Assembly: GCA_036867785.1 (NCBI GenBank) | Contig: CP145421.1 | Span: 558,001-622,000 of the forward strand | Direction of reading: 5' to 3' | DNA: 64,000 nucleotides | From: Plasmodiophora brassicae | Taxonomy: Eukaryota > Endomyxa: Phytomyxea > Phytomyxea > Plasmodiophorida | Part shown: positions 20,201-27,629 of the stretch, one piece after another | How positions within the stretch are numbered: the stretch's first letter is position 1 | Layout: every line of letters begins with the position of its first letter | Position numbers and translations under genes: made by a program | Notes under the pieces: generated by a model | The model's input: only the letters and a program-made list of their open reading frames with translations | Told to the model about the DNA's origin: nothing | Databases searched by the model: none

Positions 20201-22727
20201 TGTCAGATGCCAATCGGACCACGCCAAAGGACGCCGACAGTAGTGTCTTGCTGTACTCCCAAACGACGGCCAGCATCGCCCGGCGGATGCGGATCTTCTC
20301 AGGGTCCTCGACCTCCGGTAACGATTCGACCATAGACGAACTTGCACTGTCGCGATCCAACGGGGGCGGGCCAGAGGTAGAGATTGCATGCCCATTGGCC
20401 GCTTCGGCCATCGTTTCATCCACCGCTCTCGTAGCCATGGGGGCCCCGCTCGCATCATCCGTAGTGTTGTTGCCGGAAGACGGATCATTAACATCCATGT
20501 TCCCATCCGTATCAAGAGCGTCAGCCTGCCGCCGAACTGGGGATGTAGACGAGGAAACTCCACCAGCTGCCTGTTCATCGTCATCATCACCGGCAGGCTG
20601 AGGTACAACGTCGGATTCCGAGTGCCTGGATCGGTTCCGGCCTGTGGATTCGGATGAAGCCGCTGCAGGCGGCTCCAAATACAGGCCTGCCCTTGATAGC
20701 AGATGTTTCTGGAAGTTCTGCAAGATTACCAGGATGTTTGAATCCGGCAGTGTCTTGCCTGTGGAACGAAGGGCATCGGTTACTTCGTTGACGCTAGCCG
20801 AAATCAGGCTGTTCAGAACTCCCATCACCATGGGGCTGGATGGCGATGGAGACCCATGCAAGGACGCCTGCTCAAGTTCATCCAGCAGAAGCGAGCCGGC
20901 GCTGAATGATGCGAAGCGGGACAACAGCAGCTCGAGAAGGTCGCGCTCAGGTCCGGATAAAACGTCGCCCGCAGCCACAGGGGCGTCAGCTCTGGCCCTG
21001 GCTGCGTTGAACTTGCCGATGAGTCGACCCAAGTAAGCAACTTGGTCAGACACAGCTGAATAGAAGAACTCAAATGCTTCGGCAAGTATCTGCGCGGCTT
21101 CAGACTGGACAACAGACGAGACGATCGCAGACGTGCCCATCAGCACTTCGTCTGAGCGTGCAGCCGATGGCGTCTCCAGGAACCGAAAGATTTGGACACG
21201 GATACGGTCGACAACATCGGGGCCGATACTGAACTCGCTATGCGGCAACTTGGCACGGACCAGTTGGTACAAGTGCACTTTCAGGATCCGAAGACAGGCA
21301 ACAACGATGTACATGTTCGGAATGTACATCGAATCGGGACACGCCCGGCTGTTGAAGTACCCAGGAGAGACGGCGTCGAGGATGTCCGATAGAACAACCA
21401 GCGTTTCGGGCTTGACGTCGACGCACAGCGGTTTGTACAGGACGGCAAGGCGATTTGGGTCGTCATTCCAGATGTCCTCATCGGGTTGTCGGGCGAATGG
21501 CTGTGACAGCCGGTCGAGCTGCGCGATGATTACAAGAATCGCAATGCGGCTGTCGACAGGGTCCTGCGAGCTCAACCCGGCCAGATCAGGTACACAACGC
21601 CGCATGACCTCGTCTGGCGCGTGTGGAAACGCGCTCGGAGAGACCGCCGAACGCGTGTCAGAAGCAATACCGTCAACAGCGGGTTCTTTCTGGTCGTCCC
21701 CATCAAATCCCGGGACACTACCGCGACGACGAGCACTTGCAAGTGTGGCCCCACCGCCGAGGCTCGTCAGGCTGTGCCGCCTTTCGGATGCTAACGATAG
21801 CTTGCGCACAAGAGCAGCGGAGGGGTCGACTAGGGCGGCCTTTGCGATGACGTTGGAGTGGAGAGCCTCGGCGGACGCGGGGCCATCCGAGCCAGCCGCC
21901 GCCAGTGTGCTGCCGCCGTTCCTGGAGCTCGACTGATGACTGGTCAGGCAGCGCAGGAACGAGCCGATGGCGAACAGGCCGCCTTTGCCTTCACGGTCAC
22001 TTGCAAGCAGGACTTTGCAGAGCGACAGCAGCTCGAGCAGCGACCCACGAGCCAGGGCGATCCCAAACAGGACCGTGGTCGCCTTGGAGCGCCGTTCAGC
22101 GGAATGGTCGCCCGAGATGACCAGCGCGCGAATGTAGTCCAGCAGAGGTCGGAGGCCGTTGGCGATGTCGGGGCTGAAGTTCGGCCCATCAGTCAGCGTC
22201 AACGGTGGCGTATCATCGAGGATCTCGCACAGCAGGTCGAGGATGTCATCCATGACGCCGGAATCCGTCTGCTGCGCCGACTTGATCAAGATGAGGAACA
22301 TCTTCACCGACGTCTTAATGCCGATCTTCGCGCTGGCCGGCAACGGCGGCGCGTCCGTCTCGATGCGGCTCTTGAGCGCGTTCGCGGAGGCCTGCGTCCG
22401 GTTCCGATCGCGAACGATCTCACGCCGGACCGCATTGTGGATCTTGCGAATGGCGTGGATGCGCTTGTTGATCTCAATCGAATACGCGTTCGATTTCCGG
22501 TCGCTGCTTAGGCTCGCGATGTCCTCCATGAGTTCGTGCTGGACCTTCTTCGTGTGCGGGCGGAACCCGAATACGGGCCCGGTCGATTCCGGTCGCGTGT
22601 CGAATTTCTTGAAGCGGGGCCGTTTGAAATCGCGGGCGTATCGCTTCAGGAATCCCTCTTCGAAAATGTCCTCGTTGGCGGCGACCAGCCTGCACGCCAA
22701 TGATGAGAAATTAGCACGGTCCGTCAT
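5298..22727 (-). CDS. Giant multidomain HECT E3 ubiquitin ligase (5,809 aa, single exon)
   Basis: One unbroken frame runs from ATG 22727 to TGA 5298. Order by approximate residue: helical ARM-like N-terminus; CUB-like beta segment (950-1035); RanBP2-type zinc finger WQCRRCTFFNE (about 1650-1680); discoidin-like module 1 (1700-1870); SPRY 1 (1930-2070); SPRY 2 (2310-2480); discoidin 2 (2965-3140); RCC1 repeats such as YSWGNNGEGRLGHG (3245-3600); two LamG-like segments (3920-4060, 4175-4280); two UBA-like helices (4310-4400); discoidin 3 and 4 (4835-5195); HECT domain (about 5400-5809) with catalytic Cys 5751 in LPISHTCFFSLELPRYSS. HECT enzymes take ubiquitin from E2 as a thioester and pass it to substrate. 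RCC1, SPRY and HECT together recall HERC1, but the discoidin repeats do not. The absence of introns in 17.4 kb is striking beside the intron-rich neighbours. A short acidic tail follows the HECT domain. Confidence 0.93.
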   Translation of the reverse strand: MTDRANFSSLACRLVAANEDIFEEGFLKRYARDFKRPRFKKFDTRPESTGPVFGFRPHTKKVQHELMEDIASLSSDRKSNAYSIEINKRIHAIRKIHNAVRREIVRDRNRTQASANALKSRIETDAPPLPASAKIGIKTSVKMFLILIKSAQQTDSGVMDDILDLLCEILDDTPPLTLTDGPNFSPDIANGLRPLLDYIRALVISGDHSAERRSKATTVLFGIALARGSLLELLSLCKVLLASDREGKGGLFAIGSFLRCLTSHQSSSRNGGSTLAAAGSDGPASAEALHSNVIAKAALVDPSAALVRKLSLASERRHSLTSLGGGATLASARRRGSVPGFDGDDQKEPAVDGIASDTRSAVSPSAFPHAPDEVMRRCVPDLAGLSSQDPVDSRIAILVIIAQLDRLSQPFARQPDEDIWNDDPNRLAVLYKPLCVDVKPETLVVLSDILDAVSPGYFNSRACPDSMYIPNMYIVVACLRILKVHLYQLVRAKLPHSEFSIGPDVVDRIRVQIFRFLETPSAARSDEVLMGTSAIVSSVVQSEAAQILAEAFEFFYSAVSDQVAYLGRLIGKFNAARARADAPVAAGDVLSGPERDLLELLLSRFASFSAGSLLLDELEQASLHGSPSPSSPMVMGVLNSLISASVNEVTDALRSTGKTLPDSNILVILQNFQKHLLSRAGLYLEPPAAASSESTGRNRSRHSESDVVPQPAGDDDDEQAAGGVSSSTSPVRRQADALDTDGNMDVNDPSSGNNTTDDASGAPMATRAVDETMAEAANGHAISTSGPPPLDRDSASSSMVESLPEVEDPEKIRIRRAMLAVVWEYSKTLLSASFGVVRLASDIVANDQTSEGLRRVGEDILRESLVCKLTRPLIASLCLFAGQADGPEMALYLLPILSEFLTQCDRLCCFVREISLPEHEMSVDKRRVVQSRHPYRNNVDREEVITIKDAQSMVVTFDTTRCSTQSEEDYVQLFRLPNKKDALTDRLFGPADGSNWPAEPIAVPGDTVVVYFHSGSSGSGWGYRLNVLGTVLVTPLSWLDDFTANIAWICGRLGAALIVGPAVGRSERELQGSNAALFKSGVEQSHGLFPCLSPFLIESGLDLNDPALAPGDVHRPQEKPPGSPMQSLMSPGDQMRFLRSIVANEDVGRILLAKLNRLIPDRHIVQRSVSDHANKATAGVFAVLLKHTRCVELAMAVVNTQDDDAKPPDRIVRLWKKAQEMKLELRSLKAQGEDIDASLSVIGERVEFLLHICADDGFAAVNEPDGGATGNDFPSCGSDKHGNGTEAFLTTSSSEGDLAMLTAMQNGNFESAVSSESASGGPSSNLPSRANSITELTGPLILMQKSNKWTQARVMTKLLKNTMKALRRLKELMLVRTRLASVKQDPESVLIRVVMKFMLARYVDLDAINEGLVAQRTRAVMRLLGLRQFFKLVKSVRRPGLLPELLFHLNAAFRRSSDVGTKVAKVTKRHLTADVPTVGPVLTEQLHETYFDIVSSLMTRDELDDVSRLHLLDVCNIDFAPHDLMILHRIGLVEWLAPIFAFTGSNKALLLDDVARSNCVRQAHLRRCPWNIRFGAWSLFRMLAYAASSNPAPSIDCLDVILRTSFEHISLLWRMRQHQESSSAMQLRSVLADAADMEIDQDGRGAQPNVARVSWQCRRCTFFNENASESCNLCALSFEENEELARQDEELVSEDVEQKGLEFVYEADFDTKGVLYYLGTSGGTEPWRNPHDLGVVKVTSSSVQSDSNPISSVVGRTAVRCVTQPSPNQWFAVDLLEHSLIPTRYTLRHYSSWDTEALRSWNLEGSNDGSTWVVLRAHQNDRSLEKRGATHTWDVSNCTESYSHFRIFMTGQNSNDHWYLALSGIEFYGILDGDAELISSSTSATSQGRGSGHDAMHRAPSGSTHDYWDIRDTREIEFGGDDPTRPTVITHTNTTESWHTVKGVQAYSFGRHLLEFRIDRDGHGSNSWKFIIGVVPHRFMINNTSTWIGSQGGWGYIGGLGHKNYNSSTNRPYGATYTAADTVGVQLDFDAGTIEFFKNGVSQGIAFDNLTGPVFAAVSMTGYQSRVAFMQTPVPEEDPRIADIDHTSWHVRIREAHLGDASVFWFKNDFDDVGLRGRPITRQEAPAVGELDAYLNQYLWMLLRCCPFPAVQKILTSRSWIRMILDAAAHGSPLGRLLAVRICRYILPGISPSDDRLISSAFQLPSPTASPTIDNSPGSSAMVIDDGCTANVASSSRAAPGASRKYELIAEFLERAADASFQLPPRCDPSSARSAAIDDVESKSRKAAIDASLRQYKQRCSARSGPASLSFEVRRGTIEISGWHHLKSTTGFATAVADVSVSSGKWYFEAVLESAGLQQIGFCLAEFSPAGAGDGVGDDKVSWAYDGLRGKKWHDGSAAYGASQAPWKVGDVVGVLLDLDGSGEIRYTLSGQDLGLAFSNIRGNASGDSSKRCSGGASVYPAISMSAGESIRFVFDPSKWTHNPPDGYFPLVGDKPTVQQSRFVPWSIESDALGSEYVSLSRVLMRSTLWKVLFNDVLWSGLQHLVRIPSEFDSLCRVLRLQHSKDLDWSAPAVPGEFCAAVRRVVSALSVLGGNIESIRQGARVAVDSTDGQSLEGTVTRIVREPNRGIVVVVNLDNGDDVTVSEAAQLSARSNVELSLSHIKNPSELLRLLGTFLSTPISKNVARLPTARQILMQMHRQALKVLLGLFENPDFVALFIDAGFGNLIGQRALATTEPLADGLVNMTSNLEARALALEKRRRELHDPECADETGSLLRFSGDVVYSKSVGPSEVNARIPVISFDDSTFVEQLSAPDESRIEELCIWSDSLFITGLRVTYRSGDNSGATENAPRHVGSTSDVGTSTIVSFKSDEYIVRMEVMCSPAPSESPTAGSPDAYAISSLVITTNHDVVYKFGRSHGDNSPIDAADGNSASVTVNTGHGVVAFYGQIASHLLTIGLVERPVKRVKLRHFTYISDMDENGIIYFLGCRNGTAPFQNPMTLGIVEVTVARVKADSAPVSAVVGREAVRCLCNDMHNGWFCIDFKRYLVRPTRYTLRHYSSWDTEALRHWKFQGSVDGSDWVVLRDHVDDTTLSRKGQAATWEIPAQPHYFRYFRVLMTGKNSNGHNYLSLSGFELYGDLTEEIHELRSPIASAGGDISESASTIDGAATTSTSTADDDVVVLPSLQKRRNDASGPATLLSPPNATLAGALSSGSTVLTSTTSSDVLTTIVAPSSAQTALEPGLVYSCGHGGSGRLGHGNNSAVQIPKLIEGFDGHKVASLSCFNQHVLALTEGGHVYSWGNNGEGRLGHGDTTAVTRPKLISALENTKCVQICAGNSFSAILDSEHRVWVFGKGNEGQMGNGTITDQKTPIMVKGALEMVEIVRIGVGAFHCLALTASGDLYAWGRNLRGQLGLNSTAKKKLMPEKVQNACPAFVEVRGGWDHSMALTSSGQLYSWGNGYEATRPATGHGTNQNILSPKLVTALKDKVVVRISAGWDHSMALTKDGEAYLWGGNPSGVLGTGTTNQESTPKLLGGDIAKERIVWIDGGQTHTCAVTEKGELWMWGSLLGQESKVPRKVDVSSSPHANFQYVVCGDKSNYAVTCEAPKRVPPTPIVAIGATDVTYPPYPQSAFLLGPPSGFFVGFAAVKPSAATFKAPRLDLQLVSSDGGQHSEQFKASNVLVDNDEAYCTTQRVNVNILAEPDPSGHHIYVTGVFARNPDPESFTAPLRAALVFVLDDPTEVSATDRFKDWTIREYSDYIARKRAAASSENASSIFDEPLATEPVAFIDLSNNVESYVQCDLIRAGRYVLFKLLDSRSKEANIDVEYLSAFGYVDELPIELEQRHAELYRRTPNDVRLELDARKRQQVRNFANDTIASYRGAIIIAPENTKDSGLLPNTPTSALLTRFECDSCMTASGVTVCVRFKPDSPSSAASTSSSTGIKPTNVLLSLVMLPESNCKVELLADTSFRVLVLAVADGNGTVVSEDILLDDFSGEWHHACLVLDRRSPAGDRLLVGVSAFLDGALACAVVVPGKGKSESFAASKLLSASGNVIVGQGIHGQFREVGVWGFALDCKQVHDLCQSSLEFCVADCEEAALHALQVCTFEANMLTCTGECVLQQATKQQQGTATSEASETSNASSRSSDSFVVVNPGGYIHVDRVLSRKPLMDAYTVIIDASLPSLPATEDAVLIRCSQAAIGVRPDGKLSILGRLDYKKSARKLAAGVWYRIVLSVDLQKSQVFVFVNGMLAASLTGPEDALLARGGPFSLPAAFDLGRGNNACVVNIKRVQIRSKPLSQSNAIRLRSADDPLEDGRDINVVARSLLKMGYSLRWCVKALTVTNMDRRLASDYILKNAITLLGEDRLEEHNKAAQTLSLMGFPRKACALALSRSNNDTAAAIRYLLDNAEQLSDTVLFDDSSAVENPEAHSADSTGVGASIGSSGDDQLRNLNMEKSESNNAAFRILKNTKESMEASLDDLVQRTAPKRTVEYPELQNLNKSELHQAMVATENALAITYSRKCVLSILQNWPPGTPLSLRVFGDDDFLVKFMRLVEFSQLSDGLDVLRASLLRILDREESSINDALHTDSMSLSMLRQFAPVARQLLAEALNHMVGVISDPHVKVLNEADALSHPNPGLVIWILNLFAEFIQEVGPLKPASGAISGEQADVTSTSASGPGPAGAGAGGEVSQRRDSTISSSTTHLGRTVFSGPVVNLIFEVIAVSSGDQRLSFVRLLSHLIRLGVGFDSTRSSVLKDLMNHMHVAQSSKGVYSAFFQALIELNVSIEKIELARIQEEETEMGAANAAATPDSEETSDKPPVAAEPVEQQQVTEEPAPSQGIQFSFSEDMDTNGILYYLGTNQNTTAWTNPSELGVVKVTASSLMLDSKPASAIVGREAVRCVTKPVPNQWFTIDFLDHSVTPTHYTLRHYSSWDTEAVRSWRFEGSNDGVSWVVLKEHRNDAALCRKGQAHTWVLPPIEESYSQFRLYMTDQNSNQHWYMALSGFEIYGTLDGDAVAWEEEEKEFVYQEDMDTNGILYYLGTNELTDWWQNPAEMGLVRVEACSLQHNSMPKSAIVGREAVRCVSQPNQDQWFVIDFLDRRIVPTKYTLRHYSSYDTEALRNWRLEGSTDGTNWVCLREHRDDQSLKAKGQPHTWDITSTTQPAESYSKFRIFMFGKNSNDHWYLALSGFEIYGRMTVRTGQRSTNAAGARSKPRNKPWFESVLLVDSIVRSITTKSALPRPFCRKIWKQVLTWPSEKGRMRNADEDDLTEFDEIMASFSSSADEDLVCLVNRMVEKSTVDPMHMKASEWDVKPDELLPYRSLDEIPMFNLQVRLFVLQQLNIQISSIMGLVDFSLPAHMSSLADGIRSIRALIFFKTKEVLWNRALDETKCQPSDRELELDRFRSVKLKEMKKTDAKGKRSLFGQAFQQLNNRDPKMFRLEKNKCAWKTVFKGEFSDDYGGPYRQSIEDFCNELHSDLLPLFIKCPNGRENIGTNREKFVPRPSSISPLHLAMYEFVGKLMGLAIRTKNVLDLDLPSIVWKPLVSDVITEDDVLAIDLLSFKILDELKKFEVSNDLPTEYFTAFVNSKFVVIGSDQRVYPLVPGGHHIQVTWDNRQQFAKSLIHYRLNEFKVQCEAIRRGLATVVPYPLLSLFTWHELEVEVCGRPKMNVDLLEQVTVYESCSATDPHVVLFWRMLRERLDDVERCQFLRFVWGRSRLPLKQEDFDRKFKISRMHQADRSPDDYLPISHTCFFSLELPRYSSLDIMHRKILYAITHCVAIDADDTSVAQDAARRSADVDVDSDNDSDVE

Positions 22728-23345
22728 TCAGGGGAACGCACTTCTCGTCGGTTTCGTCGCTGGCGCCGACATCCCCAACGATGGACGGGTTGTTGCCCAT
22801 GGCGCCGACGACGCGACGTCAAGCACGACGCGATATTCGTCGACGGCCGCGGCCAACCGTCCCAATGTGCGTCGAATAGGGACCGGGATCGCACGAGGGT
22901 ACCCTGCTGGCCGCCCGTGTCCGCCCCCGGGTTCGCAATGGGCCTATCCCTTCGCCTGCCTATGGGCCTAGCGATATAGGTAGACCGCCAGTCTCAGATT
23001 CGACTGAGAGCGTCACGCCCCGAGCGATTAAGTATTTTCGGGACGGGGATCCGAAAATCCATCCTCCCCTCGCTGGAACCGCCACACGTCCCCAAAACAG
23101 GACTCCGTGGTACCGCGGACACGGGACACCTGATCGTTCCAAACGCAGAGCTGCCTGCAGGCTGTTAACTGACCCCGATGCCGTCCCATTGAGTAAACCG
23201 CATTGGGTTTGGTTGGCGGACGGAGGGAAGCAGGCGATACTGGTGGAGGTTCCATTCTCGTCCCGGGGGAGGGATGATCATATGAGGACGATGACGTGCG
23301 TAGGGGCGCGTGCCCGAGGCGTATATATCCAGTACGGTCCTGTCG
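22728..23345. promoter_or_regulatory. Intergenic region between two divergent genes
   Basis: This stretch of roughly 620 bp separates the start codon of the giant HECT gene (minus) from the likely start of the FAD gene (plus), so it should hold both promoters. I see no clear coding signal: open frames here are short and start with non-ATG codons. A short direct repeat of a cctatgggcctagc-like motif occurs near 22940-22975, and a TATA-like gcgtatatatcc string lies near 23318, about 25 bp before the proposed FAD start. Neither is proven functional. Confidence 0.4.
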
Positions 23346-25104
23346 ATGTCGATGGCGATGCTGATACGGGGACGCACGTATTGTTCAGGAGCCGAACCCG
23401 TGCCGGCGTCCGTTCCGAGGACGCTCGTTCCGATTATTTCGCACCGGAGGCAGTCCGCCCCCTCGGTTCGCGAACAGGTTGTATCGTCACCAGATGAGCA
23501 CATCGGGGAGCGCTCCAGGCCGTCGTCGGCCCCGTCGCGACACCGCCACCTGAACCGTAAGAATCCATCTCAATCCAGGAAGCTTCCGAGGCCCTATCGC
23601 CCCCAGGAACAATCGTTGGTGTCCACGTTCGTCGCCGATGCGCAAGTGTCCGCCATGAAGCGGATCGCGGTCGCCTTGCGAAAACAGAGGGAACGCGAAC
23701 TTGACCTGCAGAAGGAGATCGTCGCCAAACAGCGATCCATGATGGACGCCCTGGAACTCAGACGACAACGCTTTAGGCCAGAGTCCACCGTGAAGCCTCC
23801 AAGGCCGCTACCGCGTCCCGCGCCCGCATCTGCCTCATCGAGGCCAACGAGAATCTGGTAGGCGCCTGGCGCCTTAACCGCAACGTCCTTATAACGTTTC
23901 CGGGTAGCATAATCGGAGCTGGACCCGTTGGGCTCTTCACCGCCATCCTCATCTGTATGAAGCACGGCAGGCTTCTAGCAAACAGCAACGGCGAGCTGAA
24001 GTTTGTTCGTTCGCCGGCGTTCCCCATCATACACGTTTTCGAGCGGCGATCAGGGAAGGAATGGGGTCGACGAACGCAGACCATCGTGATCCACCATGCG
24101 ACACATGCGATGCTATCCCGGGTGATTCCCAGCGTGGATAACGATGTCCTGCCGTCCTGTCCGATCAACGCCCTGGAGCGGCGCTTCCGTCCGTTCCTGG
24201 AGCGCACGCTTGGAGTCCACGTTGAGCATCGGAACGTGCAAGGCAACCGTGAGATGCTGGACATGGGTGCCGACTGCGTCATCTGGGCTGGTGGGCGCGG
24301 ATCGCCTTCGCCGGGCGTTAGAGAGCGCCTGGGCATGCAGGTCAGCGTCGGTCGCAGCGAGAACGCCCTGATCTTCACGTTCCTGAAGGGTGGCGATGCC
24401 GCCGACACCGGCACCGTCGAACGCCTCGCCGAATGCGTTCACCTTGTGCCCAACCCGTCCAACCTGCGGATCCTGGTCAGGCCGCCCAGCACGTCCTCCT
24501 CCTCTCGTGGCCGTCTCTGGATCATCGGCATCCACAACGACCTGTTCGAGCGAGGCACCGCCTGCGACGAGCAGGATCGACACGGGACCATGGTACAGGC
24601 TTGGGCTGCCGCCCGCGTGGGCACCGGGAGCGATCGGAAAGGGCACGTTGCTGCTGTTCGCCAGATCCTGGTAACCAACTGGGCCGGTGGTACAATTATT
24701 CGTTATGAACGTCCCCCGGAACAGGCTGACATGGAGGGACGCGTTGGCCCGATGCCGTGCTCGTTGCACAAGTTGGCGGCGGCGCACTTCAAATCGAAAC
24801 GAGCGACAGCGTATGTCGAGGCCGACTACGATGACGTGAAACAGCACGTCCCGATTGTGCTCGTCGGTGATGCCGCGTTTGGGAAACCGTTCTCGACGGT
24901 GGGGCGCGATGGCACCCTGATCTGGCTGCTCTGACACCGCAACAGGGAACGACGTTGAACAACCACCTGCTGGACGCCAACCTGCTCGTGTCGAAGACGG
25001 AATGGACGCGCGACAACCTAAGCCATACCGGCCATCGTGCATTCGCTGCGTACGATCAGAACTATCTGTCCCGAGTGTCGGCCCCGAGGTTCAATCCACG
25101 ATGA
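23346..25104 (+). CDS. FAD-dependent monooxygenase-like oxidoreductase
   Basis: Three exons, 23346-23857, 23908-24898 and 24946-25104 (introns 50 and 47 bp), encode 553 aa. The splice after residue 170 creates a textbook dinucleotide-binding loop, RICIIGAGPVGLFTAI, followed by a basic GRRTQ segment. Near the C-terminus VPIVLVGDAAFGKPFS is the GD motif that contacts the FAD ribityl chain in group A flavin monooxygenases; the second splice continues it into GTTLNNHLLDANLL, the usual helix after that motif. The N-terminal 150 residues are basic and low in complexity, with a coiled segment (QRERELDLQKEIVAKQ). Substrate unknown; kynurenine 3-monooxygenase, squalene epoxidase and MICAL share this fold but I see no specific match. 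The GTG codon at 23310 would add 12 residues; the ATG at 23346 is preferred. Confidence 0.75.
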
Positions 25105-25189
25105 AGCGGGGCTGCTCTGCAGGAGAAACGGCGTTAAGCAATATTAAGTACCGATCGTCAGGTGCAGATATCACCTCCTTGTCGCGTGG

Positions 25190-25921
25190 TTGAATATCTC
25201 GACTGGCTACGAATCTGCTGTCCTGCCGTCGTCATCCACGAGGTACGCTGACGCCGAGCTGGGCAGGGTATCGTTGCCCGGCGGCCGCATGAGGAAATGG
25301 AAACGAGGTAGTGGGAGGATCACGCCGGAGCCGTCGTTCGTGTCGAACTTCGACAACCCTCTCGGGCAGATTGTCACGCGGCAACCGTCGCTGGCCGACG
25401 TTAGCGAAGTCGTCGTCGTGAAGAAGATGGACTGGTTCGGCAGGGAAACGTCGGACGCGTGTGGCCGCATCCTCGACCGATACCGAATCCTGCTGTCGCT
25501 CCAGAAGTCGACGGAATTCATTCGACATGTACATCGGGTCGTTATCCAACGACCGATCCTGGATTGCAAGCTGACCACGCTGGATACGATCACCGTGTTC
25601 AGAACCGAACCGGACAAGGCACCGTATGCAGCCGAAATGATGACCGCAAGGACCGAGTGGGATTGCGACAAACAGCTTCCAAGACGGATACGAGTCCTGC
25701 ATCGGAAGACAGAGATGTTCAGTCAGCCGTCCGAACAGGTGCCGAACGGATGCGAGACCAGTGACATATTCTGCTGGCCGAAGGTCGACAAGGGCCGAAC
25801 GCGCTTCGAGTACATGGTCGAAAGCGGCAAGGCCAACGAAGGAAGCAGCGGCGGCGGCGGGACATCACGCTCGTTAGCGTGGTCCAAGGCAAGCGGCGGG
25901 AGCATGTCCCAATCCCGATAA
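25190..25921 (+). CDS. Hypothetical protein, 243 aa
   Basis: An ATG-initiated open frame with strongly G/C-ending codons, like the recognised genes around it, and no obvious splice need. It lies 85 bp after the FAD gene and about 95 bp before the convergent kinase gene end. The product is soluble-looking, with a hydrophobic central stretch (RILLSLQKSTEFIRHVHRVV) and a glycine/serine-rich tail. I recognise no domain. Overlapping minus-strand frames of 154-156 codons exist (25207-25702) but have poorer codon choice. It could also be a fragment of a larger gene. Confidence 0.5.
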   Translation: MNISTGYESAVLPSSSTRYADAELGRVSLPGGRMRKWKRGSGRITPEPSFVSNFDNPLGQIVTRQPSLADVSEVVVVKKMDWFGRETSDACGRILDRYRILLSLQKSTEFIRHVHRVVIQRPILDCKLTTLDTITVFRTEPDKAPYAAEMMTARTEWDCDKQLPRRIRVLHRKTEMFSQPSEQVPNGCETSDIFCWPKVDKGRTRFEYMVESGKANEGSSGGGGTSRSLAWSKASGGSMSQSR

Positions 25922-26015
25922 GCGGTAACGGGACCACATAGCCGATGACGTCAGGTCGACTTCGTCGCCTAAATGGTGCATGGATCTGTATTTCAATTAG
26001 TATACGCGTAAGAGA

Positions 26016-27474
26016 TTATACACGTGCTCCCCGTAATACGTCAGCAGGTATGGAAGTGCTGATCATAGCCGGATCTTGAGGTTTCGGCGCCTCTTTGAAC
26101 CAGTCGTGTTCCAGGGCCTCTTTGGCAGATATTCGCTGGTCAGGATCCAATGCCAGCAGCCGCTGCAGCAAGTCAAGGCCTTTCCCGGTTAGGTATGAGG
26201 CGCTGGTGACGGATCTTCGTGGGAGCAATTCGGAAAGACGCCCTCGACATGGCTTCCAGGTCCAGTTCTGGGCGTGAGGCAGTTTCGAATACGCAGGCCA
26301 GTTCGACTCGGTGGGCGAACCCACCAAGGAGAAGATTTTGTGCAGCTGGTCAAGCTCGCCACGCGCGCCTTCGAACAACGGCGTCTTCGTCAATAGCTCA
26401 GCGAATATGCAACCGACACTCCACATGTCGACCGCGGTACTGTACATGGGGGAACCCAGTAGAAGCTCAGGAGAGCGGTACCAAAGCGTGACGACAAGGG
26501 GCGAGTAAGGCTTGAGCGGATCACCGAATCTCCTCGCCAAGCCGAGATCGCAAATCTTGAGAACGCCATGATGATCAAGCAGCAGATTGGATGTCTTCAG
26601 ATCCCGGTGGATAATCCAGTGCGAATGGAGGTAGGCGACGCCACGAAGCAGTTGCTGAAGCAGACACTTGACCTCGCTTTGCGAGAACGGCTCCTTCTTC
26701 GCCTTGATAAGCGACTTGACTTCATAGGTCATGTACTCCATGACCATAAAAACCGATCCGGGATGCTTTCCAACGACAATCTCCCGAAGAGACACCAAAT
26801 TCGAATGGTTTAAGGACATCAGAATGTTGATTTCTCGGAGAGACGTTACTGGAAACCCGGCCCCAGAAGTGTCCATTTTGATCTTCTTCAAAGCAACCAC
26901 TAGGCATGATATGAATACGTGCGGCGTATCGGTAATAACGGCGATAGTATACCTTCGCCTGTCGCGCGATCTATGGCCTCATGGACAACGCCGTATGCTC
27001 CTTCACTGATGGTTCGGACGCGTTCAAATTCATCCACGCTCCGGCAACCAATCTTGGCCACACTGGCAACTGTCGAGGTATACGGTTTCACCGGTTTGGC
27101 ACGCTTCGATGCCAGCGCGGCATCGTCCTCCTCCTCGGCGAGCCTCTTTCGAGGAGATGACGGTGGAGTTGGCAACCTGACCTACGAAACAATTCAGTCA
27201 CGGTTCGCAGAAGCAAGGAACCCCATCCAACCTGATAGTCATTCAGCTCGATCTCGTGTTCATCTCGACTGGCAGGCGTTGGCGCCTCCGACGGCGGCGC
27301 CGCAGCGGCAGCCGCCTTCATCGCCAGCCCTTCCCGAACCGCATCGCGAAGCCACTGTGGCTGTCCCTGCGGCACAGACGCCTGCGGCCTGTCATGGCGA
27401 TCATCATCTACGTTCGGCGACCGCTGCTGCCTCGCTGTATCTGACGCGACGTGCCGTCGTCGCCGATTCTCCAT
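26016..27474 (-). CDS. CDK10/CDK11-type cyclin-dependent kinase
   Basis: Three exons, 27232-27474, 26953-27181 and 26016-26899 (introns 50 and 53 bp), encode 451 aa. After an N-terminal disordered region of about 110 residues with a KRAKPVKP basic stretch comes a complete kinase domain: glycine loop ISEGAYGVV, catalytic Lys in VVALKKIKM (rebuilt across the second intron), the cyclin-binding helix [19 protein letters not shown] catalytic loop, DLG magnesium motif and the APE-equivalent SPELLLG. The SLRE version of the PSTAIRE helix is diagnostic of the CDK10/CDK11 (PITSLRE) group, which acts in transcription and splicing control with cyclin L or M. A TTG codon at 27175 would miss the first exon; splicing DYQ to [10 protein letters not shown] makes the longer form convincing. 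Confidence 0.9.
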
Positions 27475-27629
27475 CGACGCGCAGTCACGGGGCAGTTCGC
27501 AGTTTGTCGCGACGGTGATCTGTAGTCGGTACCAACCTACGCACAGAACCGCGAGACTGCAGATTTGGACAGGAACAAACACACACGCATCCGAGAGATG
27601 TACCAAACGGGGGGGCTGACACAAGATGA

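Noticed and set aside
24113-25042. 309-codon minus frame opposite the FAD gene
   Set aside because: Arginine/glycine-rich shadow; the plus strand holds FAD motifs and supported introns.
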